From the NCBI RefSeq assembly GCF_029910095.1, contig NZ_CP094526.1:7254001-7318000 (forward strand): a stretch of 64,000 nt of DNA, written 5' to 3'. Each line of letters begins with the position of its first letter. Positions within the stretch are counted from its first letter, which is position 1. Source of the stretch: Bradyrhizobium sp. ISRA464. Its GTDB lineage: Bacteria; Pseudomonadota; Alphaproteobacteria; Rhizobiales; Xanthobacteraceae. The translations under genes and the position numbers were made by a program. Under the pieces are notes generated by a model, which saw only the letters and a list, made by a program, of their open reading frames with translations, was not told the origin of the DNA and made no database searches. Of this stretch, positions 1 to 8,716 are shown in pieces.

Positions 1-627
1 GTGCCGGGCTATGACGATCTCTTCCTGGTCAATCCCTACGGCTACGCCTTCAGCGAGCTCACCGCCTCGCAGCTGTTGATCTGCGACTTTCACGGCAACG
101 TGCTGTCCGGACAGGGATTGCCGGAAGCGACCGCCTTTTTCATCCACGCGCGACTGCATCTGAAGGTGCCGCGAGCCAAGGTCGCCTTCCATACCCACAT
201 GCCGCACGCGACCGCACTTTGCATGATCGAAGGTGAACCGCTGGGATTTGCCGGCCAGACTTCGCTGAAGTTCTATGGCCGCACCAGGGTCGACCGCGAC
301 TACAACGGGCTGGCCCTCGACGGCACGGAAGGCGATCGCATCGCCGCAGCCGTGGGCGATGCCGACGTGATCTTCATGAAGCATCACGGTGTGCTGGTGC
401 TCGGCAACTCCATCGCGGAAGCCTGGGATGACCTCTATTATCTCGAGCGCGCCTGCGAGGTGCAGTGCATCGCGATGTCGACCGGACGCCCGCTTGTTCC
501 GGTTCGCACCGATATCGCAGCGGCGACGGCGAGGCAGATGCGGGAAGGCGACGCCTCCTCGGCCCGGCAGCATCTCGAAAGCCTGAAGCGGATCCTCGAT
601 CGGGAGGAGCCGTCCTATCGGAGTTGA
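1..627 (+). CDS. class II aldolase/adducin family protein, 5' end outside window
   Basis: This is a zinc-dependent class II aldolase or adducin-like protein, a cytoplasmic family that cleaves or epimerises sugar phosphates or related hydroxy acids. The visible 208 codons carry a metal-binding His pair in an FHTHMPHA segment (about residues 64 and 66) and a second His motif, KHHGVLVLG (about 128-129), both typical of the fold. Members usually have about 250 residues, so roughly 40 N-terminal residues lie before position 1; the first GTG is simply where the window begins. It converges on the glycosidase remnant 35 bp downstream. The substrate cannot be told from sequence; many Bradyrhizobium paralogues are annotated only to family. 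Confidence 0.85.
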   Translation: MPGYDDLFLVNPYGYAFSELTASQLLICDFHGNVLSGQGLPEATAFFIHARLHLKVPRAKVAFHTHMPHATALCMIEGEPLGFAGQTSLKFYGRTRVDRDYNGLALDGTEGDRIAAAVGDADVIFMKHHGVLVLGNSIAEAWDDLYYLERACEVQCIAMSTGRPLVPVRTDIAAATARQMREGDASSARQHLESLKRILDREEPSYRS

Positions 628-662
628 GCCCCCGATCAGCTCAGCAGCGCGGCCGGCGAACT

Positions 663-1653
663 TCAGCGCGCGGAGGGAATGATCGCGCGCAAGATATCCC
701 GATTCCATGCCTGACGCGCGCCATCGAACGCAGCAAAATCGTGATCGAACTGCCAATAGGCCCACGCCCAGCCGTATCGCTCGGCCGTTCGCGCCACGAA
801 CGACAGGTATTTCGTCCGGCTGTCCGAGGGAGCCCGCTCGTAGACGCCGAATTCGCCAAGGTAGATCGGACGTCTTTCTTTCTCCGCCCAGAGACGGATC
901 CTGTCGAAATCCGCCATGATCTTCGCTTCGTGCTCCGCGCTGCCCCAATTCAAAGGTCCGATCTTCGAGAACGTCGGCGACCACGGCGCGCCCTGTTGCG
1001 TGAACCGAAGGGGCGCGTAATAGTGAAAGGTCACGATCAGTCTTCTGTCCTCGGCCAGCAAGGCCAGCTCGTCGATCGGCGCCTCCTCGGTATTCAACGC
1101 GGCGACAATGACACCTCGATCGGGACTTCCCGCCCGGATGATGCGAAGACATTCGCCAAGCAGTGAATTCCACTGGGCCGAGGTCATGTTCCCCCCGGGT
1201 TCATTGAGGATATCGAACAACAGCGCGGGATATCGTCCCGCATAGCGCGATGCGATCTGCCGCCAGAACGCCTTGAGTTTCTCCGCGCATGCCGCGACAG
1301 CGCGCTGGCAGAGGTCAGTATCGTGCTCGTCAAGGATGGGTATCAGCTTTCGGGCAAGCACCTGTTCAATCACGAAATCGAGCCGCCTCAGGACAGCTTC
1401 GTCCAGCACGTTCTCACCCGAAGAAATTGATCCTGACATGCGAGAAGCCCGCCTTGCGAATGGCGGACAAGTTTTTCAGACGGAATGGCGCATTCTGGTA
1501 TCCCTCCCAGATGCCGTCATATCCGAGAATATTGATGCCACGCCCGAGTGCGGGGCCGCGTTCTGCCCCGTCAGCGGACCAGGCCAGCGCAGCCAGGAGA
1601 ACGACCAGCAGCAGGTTGACGGTTCCCGGCCAACGAACGCGAGCAGCCATCAT
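663..1653 (-). pseudogene. glycoside hydrolase family 5 (cellulase-like), frameshifted
   Basis: This is a secreted GH5-type endoglycanase, probably an exopolysaccharide-trimming enzyme. The start is the ATG pair at 1653/1650, preceded by GGAG and followed by a signal-peptide-like hydrophobic stretch. The first frame encodes GRGINILGYDG and runs to HVRINFFG, then meets TGA at 1414-1416. The rest of the enzyme continues in another frame from about 1428 and ends at 663. It includes ILDEHD, the proton-donor motif DILNEP and the nucleophile motif YLGEFGVYE. Removing one base near 1420 (or a net loss of two) would rejoin the halves. It starts 11 bp after the polymerase gene, suggesting one operon. 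Both catalytic glutamates remain, so the lesion is recent or a sequencing error. Confidence 0.8.
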
Positions 1654-1664
1654 TCCACTCCGAT

Positions 1665-2981
1665 TCACGACGGCTCCCGACTTACCGCGTAGACGGGCCT
1701 GCATATTGCGAGGAAGAAGGAAATCAGAAGCACCGATGCAAACATCGTCGAACGAAGAAAGGTCGTCTACGTGAAGTTCGTCTGGTAACTGAGAACGACA
1801 AATCCGATGATGAGAGCGCAATGGAGGCGGTCGATTGCCCGCTCGGAAATCAGGTAGAGCATCTTGTTTGAGAACAGGAAGACGCTTGCGGTGAAGAGAA
1901 GATACCCCAAGAATCCCGTTTCAATCAGAACGGCAATGTAGCCGTTGTGATAGTCGTCAAGCACCCATCCGTGGTTCTGATTGAAATAGTCATAGATCTC
2001 CGGATTGGTCCAGAATCCATTGATCCCGAAACCGAGCAAGGGCGCATCGTCGAAATGACTGATCGCGTAGTGCCAGATGAAGGTTCGCTCGGTGAAGTTG
2101 ATCGTGGAGTCGAAGAGGTGAATGGCGTCTTATCCGGTCACGTAGAAATACAGGATCAGGATTCCTCCTGCTACGCACATGACGCACGGCAGCACCGCAT
2201 AGATCTTCATGCACCCGACCGACCGCATGGACGTAAGGACCAGAGCGCAGGCAGCGAGTGCCACGGCGCCGGCGCCGCGTGATTCCGATGCGAGGACACA
2301 GACCGACGCGAGCAGGAATGTGGCGAGGAAGGGCAGCCACCCCTGTCCGGTCATCTTTCGATAAGCCGAAAAGAACATCAGGTACGCGCCTACGAATCCC
2401 AGGGTCTGTTTCGACTCGAACACGCCTTGCCACTGACCGTTGTGCATCCAGGTGTGGTCGATCCCGACATCCGGGACGAACACCGCACAGAGAGTCGACG
2501 CTATCACCAGGACAAAAAGCCCTCTGACCGTCGACTTTATGATGTCATCGATCTCGACGCGGGTGATGAGACAGAACGCGCCGAAGGTCGTCATTGCGAG
2601 CGCCGCGGCCTTCATGAAAGCCGCCAGGCTCAGATTGGTCCACAGCACCGAGCTCGTGGCAAAGGCGTAGAATGCGACGACCGCGATCGTATCGAGATTG
2701 ACGGCCAGTCGCAGACGGGGGCGTACAAATGCACTCGCGTAGATCAGCACGCCCCACATCAAGAGGGCGACCGACTGCTGCAGATAGGCATGTTCCGGCG
2801 CCAGCAGTCCTGAATTGAAGGTCCCCATCGACATGACCACGTTGACGGTGATGGACCAGCCGATGACCGTCTTCGCGACGTTTTCCGCCTCCACGCTAGG
2901 TGTCTGCCAAAGCCCGCGGTCAGCCTCGTCCCAATCCACCTCGGTTCGCGCTCTGGTCATGAGCCGAGCTTCATGAAGCAT
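1665..2981 (-). pseudogene. O-antigen/exopolysaccharide polymerase (ExoQ/Wzy-like) with two in-frame stops
   Basis: This encodes a polytopic inner-membrane polysaccharide polymerase or ligase of the Wzy/WaaL/ExoQ type. The frame is open from 2981 to TAA at 2130-2132. It continues in the same frame with the family-like segments NFTERTFIWHYA and PLLGFGINGFW, then TAG at 1767-1769. After that it still reads TTFLRSTMFASVLLISFFL, a plausible last membrane segment, before TGA at 1665-1667. ExoQ-like proteins usually have an NFTE-type motif at the position where the TAG lies. Two nonsense codons in one otherwise coherent frame indicate a pseudogene or a base-calling problem. The first fragment alone (283 residues) lacks the periplasmic loop and C-terminal membrane segments. 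No strong ribosome binding site marks the start. Confidence 0.8.
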
Positions 2982-3053
2982 GGTTAATCATTTGCTAGCC
3001 CGGGCCGACTGGAGCCGGAGCGTACGCTTCTCGTTCTCGGTCGCCGCGCCGCC

Positions 3054-4064
3054 TCAGTCCCGCTTGGGACGCGAGGCCCTGGTGCGGTTGAACAGAAGAT
3101 AGAGAGCATGCGGATTGGTGGTTAGGTAACGCCAGAACAGCCGGCGCGGCTCGAGCCAGAGGCGCCAGGCCCATTCCAAACCCGAGCTCTGCATCCATTG
3201 CGGCGCGCGCGGCCGGCTGCCCGACAGGAAGTTGAACAGCCCGCCCGAGGTCTTGATGACGCCTACACTGGAAAGCTGCGGCATGAACTCTTCGACGAAC
3301 GCCTGCTCGTAGGGCACGCCAAGCGCGACCCAGAGGAAGTCTGGCGCCAGCGCGTTGATCTCATCGACCTTGGATCTCAGCGCTTCGCCGCGCAGATAGC
3401 CGTGCGAATGACCGACGATCTTGAGCTTCGGATACATGCTGCGGGCGTTGGCGACCGCCGCTTCGTTCTCCGCCGCATTGGCGCCGAACATGTAGAAGGA
3501 CAGCCCGAGTGCCTGGGCCTTGCGCGCAACGACGTGGAACAGGTCGGTCGTGGCGACGCGTTCGGGCAGCGGCTGTTGAGACCGGAGCTTCGACATCATG
3601 ACCAGCGGCTGCCCGTCGGCATTGATCAGGTCAGCGGAACGGAACAGCCGGTCGGTCACCGGCTCGGTCGAGCATCGCGAGAGCACCTCGCCATTGGCCG
3701 ACGTCAGATATAGCGGCCGGCCGATGCGTCGCCGTGGAAACACCGCGTCGATCATGAAGTGTGCCGTCTGCTCGAGATCGACCACGGCGAGCCGCAGCCC
3801 GCCAACGGTCTCCCGAGGAATATTTGCGGTCGCGGCTCTGCCGACGGGGTTGGCGCGACGTTCACGCGTACCGGGTGCTTTGCTCAGCATCGCCGTCGAC
3901 GCGGGGACGTCTGCCGGGGACTTCGGCTGCGCGCCGCGCTCTGTGTTCCAAATCCGGACACGCGGGGCAACCGTATCGGAATTGATACGCCGGGCGCGTT
4001 CGCCGTCGTGCCGCGACGACGAATTTTCGTAGGAAACGCGAGCTTTCTGACTATGACTCAACAT
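3054..4064 (-). CDS. WecG/TagA/CpsF family glycosyltransferase
   Basis: This is a GT26-type glycosyltransferase that adds a sugar to a lipid-linked intermediate during exopolysaccharide repeat-unit assembly on the cytoplasmic membrane face. The family core is in the C-terminal two thirds: LTSANGEVLSR, INADGQPLVMM, GHSHGYLRGE, FLWVALGVPYEQAF and TSGGLFNFLSGS. The chosen ATG at 4064 has GGAG about 12 nt upstream; the frame stays open to 4274, but that part shows no family similarity. Even from 4064 there is a basic, low-complexity extension of roughly 90 residues, so a later ATG is possible. It lies upstream of the decayed polymerase on the same strand. Confidence 0.85.
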   Translation of the reverse strand: MLSHSQKARVSYENSSSRHDGERARRINSDTVAPRVRIWNTERGAQPKSPADVPASTAMLSKAPGTRERRANPVGRAATANIPRETVGGLRLAVVDLEQTAHFMIDAVFPRRRIGRPLYLTSANGEVLSRCSTEPVTDRLFRSADLINADGQPLVMMSKLRSQQPLPERVATTDLFHVVARKAQALGLSFYMFGANAAENEAAVANARSMYPKLKIVGHSHGYLRGEALRSKVDEINALAPDFLWVALGVPYEQAFVEEFMPQLSSVGVIKTSGGLFNFLSGSRPRAPQWMQSSGLEWAWRLWLEPRRLFWRYLTTNPHALYLLFNRTRASRPKRD

Positions 4065-4433
4065 GTTCACCGGAGACTCCAATGCTTCCGCGCCTCCAAG
4101 TGCAATATCCGGTCCAGCTCGCGCGCTCATCCGCGCCGAGGTCGTTGACCGGGCTGTCCACGGTTCATTAACGATAACGACGGACGGCATCGCGACTACG
4201 CCTGCGGCCGTACGTCTGGTGATGTGGCAAACGGCATTCGCGCGGCCGGGGACGACGGCTGTCGGCGCCAGCATGGTTGGGCCTCATATGCGTTTCCGCC
4301 AACCGCGAGATCGGCGAAGCCATCGTGTTAATACAAACCACATTCCGCTGCTGCCCGAACCACTCGGCCTTTGCTATAAGGGCGCCGCGCTGGCTTGGCA
4401 GGCGCCTCGAAACCACCGGTTGTCTGGTCTCAC

Positions 4434-5567
4434 ATGAATAAGAACAATGACGCGTTCGATGTATGCATCGACGACGCATTCGATTTCTTGTCTCAAGAAT
4501 ATGCAGAATTATTCAAGGACTCAGACGCCACCGCCTTTCAGCACCCGCTGTGGCTGAGCGCTCTCTACAGCAAGCTCGCGCCCGCCATGACGGCGAAGCC
4601 GCTGATTGTCGTCGTTCGCGATCGGGCAACCGGCGCACTGGCGGCGGTGCTGCCCCTGCTGCAGGTGCGGCGCGGGCCTATGCGGACCGTCGAGTTCGCG
4701 GACCTGCGCGTATCCGACTACCTGGCGCCTGTTTGCACCGTCAAAAAATTCGCCGATCTGCTCCAGGATCAGAGTGCCTGCGCGAAGCTTCGACAACTGA
4801 TCAGGCCGTTTGATCTGTTGCGCCTGCCCAAACTGCTCGATGCCAGAATGCCGATCGAGAGTCTTCTGGCGGCGCCGCGCCGAGTTGCCGCGAATACGAA
4901 TTCGTATGCAACGGTTTTGACGGCCCCATTCGAGCAATGGCAGGCCAACGCACTCAACCCTTCCTATCGAAAAGAGCTTGCAAAGAAGTGGCGTCAGCTT
5001 CAGAAGAAGGGTGCGTTGACCTTCTCGTGCTGCACCGACAGTGCTTCCATCATGGAGGCGATGGAAGCGATGAAGAAATTTCGTGGCCCGCGCTTTCAGG
5101 CACAAGGCGACGGCGACCTTCTGCAGCGCCCCGAGTATTTCGACTTCTACTCCGACGTGGCGCTGCGCGGCCTGGGCTCGTTTGTCCGGCTATATGTCAT
5201 GAAGATAGATGGCAACGTGATTGCGACCGTGCTCGGTCTGTCTCACCGTGACAGCTTCCTCATCCTGATGACGGCGTTCGACATCGCAGGATACAAGAGC
5301 CAGTCGATCGGCTCGCTGACCTTCGAACGGGTCGCAAAGGCCTGTATCGACCGTGGTGATCTCGTCCTCGACTTCACCATCGGCGACGAGCCGTATAAGA
5401 AGCTGTTTGGAGGTCGGCCTTCGCCGATATCAAGCGTGACGCAAGCCGGCAGCGCCGCCGGGGCCGTTGCGATGTTCGCATTGAAGCAAGCGCCCTGGAT
5501 CAAGCAGGCGGTCAAGAGAATGGCTGATTTCAGAGCTCAGCCGATCCGGACCTCGACCGACACATAG
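4434..5567 (+). CDS. GNAT/FemAB-like acyltransferase (CelD/BcsL type)
   Basis: The 377-residue product matches the Acetyltransf_6 (CelD/BcsL) pattern: a FemAB-like double GNAT fold, often found in exopolysaccharide loci and thought to acylate sugars or aminosugars. Visible signatures are the basic segment YRKELAKKWRQLQKKG in the middle, followed by FVRLYVMKIDGNVIATVLGL and LVLDFTIGDEPYKKLFG, the usual C-terminal acyl-CoA-binding half. No membrane segments are seen, so it should be cytoplasmic. The start is the ATG beginning MNKNN; upstream in-frame codons look unlike the family. It is divergent from the WecG-type gene and convergent with the FAD oxidoreductase. The exact substrate is unknown. 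Confidence 0.75.
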   Translation: MNKNNDAFDVCIDDAFDFLSQEYAELFKDSDATAFQHPLWLSALYSKLAPAMTAKPLIVVVRDRATGALAAVLPLLQVRRGPMRTVEFADLRVSDYLAPVCTVKKFADLLQDQSACAKLRQLIRPFDLLRLPKLLDARMPIESLLAAPRRVAANTNSYATVLTAPFEQWQANALNPSYRKELAKKWRQLQKKGALTFSCCTDSASIMEAMEAMKKFRGPRFQAQGDGDLLQRPEYFDFYSDVALRGLGSFVRLYVMKIDGNVIATVLGLSHRDSFLILMTAFDIAGYKSQSIGSLTFERVAKACIDRGDLVLDFTIGDEPYKKLFGGRPSPISSVTQAGSAAGAVAMFALKQAPWIKQAVKRMADFRAQPIRTSTDT

Positions 5568-5599
5568 TAGCGGGGCTGCCCGAACGGCCCCTCTTCCGG

Positions 5600-6820
5600 C
5601 TACCTGAGCGCACTGCGAACGCGTGCGACCCAACCAGGCCGAATCCGGTCCACCCGGTGAGTGATGCTCCGTCGCAGGAAATGCAGTCTCCGCTGCACGT
5701 TCCACCGGATGTCCGTGCTCGAAGCCAGAGCCTGGCGAAAGTGCGCCACTTGCAATGAACGCTGGTCGGCCGCGACCTTCTCCCGGTCGGAATAGAACTG
5801 CGAGATCTTCTCGATGCCCATGCCGTCGGTCTCCAGCCAGCGCGGGACGTACTCCGTGCAGAGACGTTCGATATCCACCAACAGGCGGCTTACGCCGGTC
5901 CCGGCGGCAGGACAATTGGTCTGAAACGCATCGCCGATCGCCACGACACCCGGCTGTATGTGGCCTTCGATCACGGACAGGTCCATCACCCAGTTTTGCA
6001 CCTGATCGATAACGCGGAAGTCGCCGACATACCGCTGCAATCCCGGCATCAAGCGAAGCAGTGTCGGCTTTGTATCCCGCCGCAATTCGCGCATGATCGG
6101 ATCGTTCGGGTCGCGAAACAGGAACAGGTTTGCCCGCATGCCGTCCGGAACCGGAAACAGGTTGAGATAGTCGACGCCGTCGGTCGACCTCTCCCCGTAG
6201 CAGGTCAGCGATTCGAAATCGAACGGCGCGTCCTCCGCGGCCGCAATCGAGAATCCGAAGGAAACCGAATGGCGCGCGGCAAGCACCCGCCGCTTCATTC
6301 CGAGATTGTACCCAAGCGCCCCCGCCATGCCAGTCGCCAGAACGACGAGGCGCGACGTGACGCGTTTTCCGGAAGCCAACAGCAAATGTTGAAGGTCTTC
6401 GCTGCAGTTTATGCCGGTGACCTCGTCACGGATGAAGCTGGACTGGTCGGCCAACAGGCGTCGGGCCGTGGCAACGAGGTCGGAATAGCGAATCCCGTAC
6501 GCGCGGCGGACACTGAAATCGACCACCTTGCCCTCCCTGATGTTGACCACCCGGTCAAAGGTAGCGGCGGCTGCCTCGATGTCGCCGAGGAAGCCCAGCC
6601 GGCGAAAGATATCGACCTGCGTACCGGCGATCTTTTCAACGCGAAATTCGTGCGGAGGGACCGTGCGCTTGTCGATCAGGACAACGCGATATCCGGCGCG
6701 GGCCAGCACGGCTCCGGCGAGCGAACCGCTCAACCCGGCGCCGACGATCGCAATATCGGTCTCGATCACCGCAGTGTCATCTGTTGCTGTCGGCTTTGTC
6801 GTGCTCTGGTCGGCGATCAT
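5600..6820 (-). CDS. FAD-dependent oxidoreductase
   Basis: This is a cytoplasmic flavoprotein of the FAD_binding_3/halogenase-reductase superfamily, about 406 residues. The N-terminal dinucleotide motif IVGAGLSGSLAG (near residues 25-35) is followed by LIDKR, the acidic residue of the Rossmann fold. The second FAD motif AIGDAFQTNCPAAGTG lies near residue 297. The ATG at 6820 is preferred because GGAG lies 11-12 nt upstream; an in-frame GTG at 6829 sits too close to it. It lies inside the polysaccharide cluster, so it may oxidise or reduce a sugar or lipid intermediate, but that is inference. It ends 32 bp from the FemAB-like gene on the opposite strand. Confidence 0.8.
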   Translation of the reverse strand: MIADQSTTKPTATDDTAVIETDIAIVGAGLSGSLAGAVLARAGYRVVLIDKRTVPPHEFRVEKIAGTQVDIFRRLGFLGDIEAAAATFDRVVNIREGKVVDFSVRRAYGIRYSDLVATARRLLADQSSFIRDEVTGINCSEDLQHLLLASGKRVTSRLVVLATGMAGALGYNLGMKRRVLAARHSVSFGFSIAAAEDAPFDFESLTCYGERSTDGVDYLNLFPVPDGMRANLFLFRDPNDPIMRELRRDTKPTLLRLMPGLQRYVGDFRVIDQVQNWVMDLSVIEGHIQPGVVAIGDAFQTNCPAAGTGVSRLLVDIERLCTEYVPRWLETDGMGIEKISQFYSDREKVAADQRSLQVAHFRQALASSTDIRWNVQRRLHFLRRSITHRVDRIRPGWVARVRSALR

Positions 6821-7353
6821 GCTGTCCACTCCAACGGCTGATGGCGCCGGGACTGCAATTTCCCTGCCGGCTGCACATCCTTCCCCGAGCCGCTCCGATC
6901 CATTGCGATATTGAGGTTAACGGCAACACATGAGACCCGGGCGACGGCAGCTCGGCACGCACCTTGCACGATGAGCGTCATGAAAACCTGTTTTCCTGAG
7001 GCTCAGCAGCAGAGTTCGCGGTCGTTTGCTGCCGGATCGATGGCGCGAATCCAGTCCCGGAGAGCCACGATATCGTGCCTATGATGCGCAGATCCGGCCC
7101 CGCACCGCTGCATTCACGCGGCTACGCCTACCGCGACGACCCCCTCGCGCCTGCCTCATTTGGAGACAGCGAGGAGTGCGGCGTTTCGGAATGGAGCAAA
7201 ACGGCTGGTTCGCCCGGTTCACACCCGCGGGGAGATGAGAGCGGCGAGGCGGAACTGAATCTTAGCAACCGACCGTTAACACTCCCCGCCTCACCGATTG
7301 TTTCGCCTCGACGGCGTGGCAGTTTCTTGAAAGGAGAAGGGTCCCTCGCCTTC
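6821..7353. other. 533-bp divergent intergenic region, no gene seen
   Basis: This stretch separates the leftward FAD oxidoreductase from the rightward flippase. Open frames are present in several registers, but none has family-like motifs. It should hold the promoters of both polysaccharide arms. No convincing hairpin or palindrome was found. Confidence 0.5.
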
Positions 7354-8700
7354 ATGTTCGCCTCTCTTCTCCAACTGATGCGGCGTGACGTGACACGCGG
7401 CGTTGCCGGGACGATCCTCCTCAAGGTCGGCAGCGGCGGGCTTGCGTTCGCGTTGTTCTCGCTGGCGGCGCGGGCCATGTCACCCGAGGCGTTTGGAGAT
7501 TTTGCGACCTGGCTGTCGGTTGCCCAGATCGCATCGGTCGTGGGTCTGATCGGCCAGGAGCTGCTTCTGGTTCGCTTCCTCAACGAGTACGAAGTCAAAG
7601 GCCGCACCGATCTTGCCAAGGGGGTGCTGTTATCCAGCCTGAAGAGCTCGGCGATCGCCATGCTGATCTCGATCTCGGCCATCGCGGCGGTGGCAGGCAT
7701 TCGCGGCGAATGGTGGCTCCTGATCCTGTCGGTCTCGGCGTTTACGGCCGTCAATGCCGGCCTGATGCTCGGCAGCCAGATCGCGCGATCCCTGGTCAGC
7801 ATTCTAATGGGAGAAGGAAACCGGGAGTTCTTCTGGCGGGTTGCCGTCGTCCTGTTTCTGATCGCAGTTCTGTTCGGTCACCGGCAGCTCACCCCCGCGG
7901 GACTGTTCACCGCGATGACGGTCGCAATGCTCGCAGGCTTGCTCGTACAGATCGTTTCGATCATGCGTGTTATTCCGCACCTGCGCGACGTGACCGCCCG
8001 CTTCGAGACGTCCCGCTGGAGGACGAGCGCGTTTCGGTTCTGGCTTTCCTCCATCCTTGAGGCGGCGAACCAGTACTTCGACGTCATCCTCGTTTACTGG
8101 ATGCTGGATCCTGCAACAGCGGGTGTTTATTTTGCGGCCTCGCGCTTGGCGAACATCTTCGCCATGCTCTCGGCAGCGCTATATACGTTCGGCGCGCGCC
8201 GGCTCCCCTCGCTGTACTTCAGCAGGAACCACGATGAGCTTGAGCACACCCTGAAGCTCATGGCGGAGGTGACCGCGCTTTGCGTGCTCAGCGGGCTATT
8301 CCTGGTCTGGGTCGGAGCGCCCTATCTTCTCGGTCTGTTCGGGCCGCACTTCGTCGCTCAGCAATGGGTGTTGATCGTGCTCGCGATAGGGACGGCATTT
8401 CAGGCGGCGGGCGGCCCGGCCGCGGCGATATTGCAATTGACCGGCCATGAGCGCGAATATGTCCCCGTCGTCACTGCCAACGTCGTGTTGCGGCTCGTCG
8501 GGTTTCTTGTCCTGATCCCCTGGCTCGGCGTGCTCGGCGCCGCGATTTCCGCCACGGTGTCGCTGGCGCTCGCTACCATCGCGCTCAACGTGCTTTGTCG
8601 CAAGCGAACCGGCCTCGACCCGTCCATTCTGGCACTTTGCCACTTCGCGTCTGATAAGGCAGATACCTACGCGGTCGGCACGGCGGACTCGAACGACTAG
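7354..8700 (+). CDS. polysaccharide flippase (Wzx/MATE-like)
   Basis: This is an integral inner-membrane protein of 448 residues with about twelve hydrophobic segments, matching the polysaccharide biosynthesis (Wzx) family that flips lipid-linked repeat units to the periplasm. The N-terminal half shows the usual GTILLKVGSGGLAFALFSL and LSPEAFG-like pattern (here MSPEAFGDFATW), and the C-terminal half has AAGGPAAAILQLTGHE and AISATVSLALATIALN. The ATG at 7354 was chosen because family similarity begins there. The purine-rich AAGGAGAAGG at 7331-7340 lies somewhat far upstream. With the Wzc-like gene next door, it supports a Wzx/Wzy-type pathway, although the local polymerase is broken. Confidence 0.85.
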   Translation: MFASLLQLMRRDVTRGVAGTILLKVGSGGLAFALFSLAARAMSPEAFGDFATWLSVAQIASVVGLIGQELLLVRFLNEYEVKGRTDLAKGVLLSSLKSSAIAMLISISAIAAVAGIRGEWWLLILSVSAFTAVNAGLMLGSQIARSLVSILMGEGNREFFWRVAVVLFLIAVLFGHRQLTPAGLFTAMTVAMLAGLLVQIVSIMRVIPHLRDVTARFETSRWRTSAFRFWLSSILEAANQYFDVILVYWMLDPATAGVYFAASRLANIFAMLSAALYTFGARRLPSLYFSRNHDELEHTLKLMAEVTALCVLSGLFLVWVGAPYLLGLFGPHFVAQQWVLIVLAIGTAFQAAGGPAAAILQLTGHEREYVPVVTANVVLRLVGFLVLIPWLGVLGAAISATVSLALATIALNVLCRKRTGLDPSILALCHFASDKADTYAVGTADSND

Positions 8701-8716
8701 GTCGGTTCAGTCGCGC

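Noticed and set aside
1665..2981. Stop-codon readthrough or recoding in the polymerase
   Set aside because: The two stops are of different types (TAA and TAG), with no recoding signal seen; decay is simpler.
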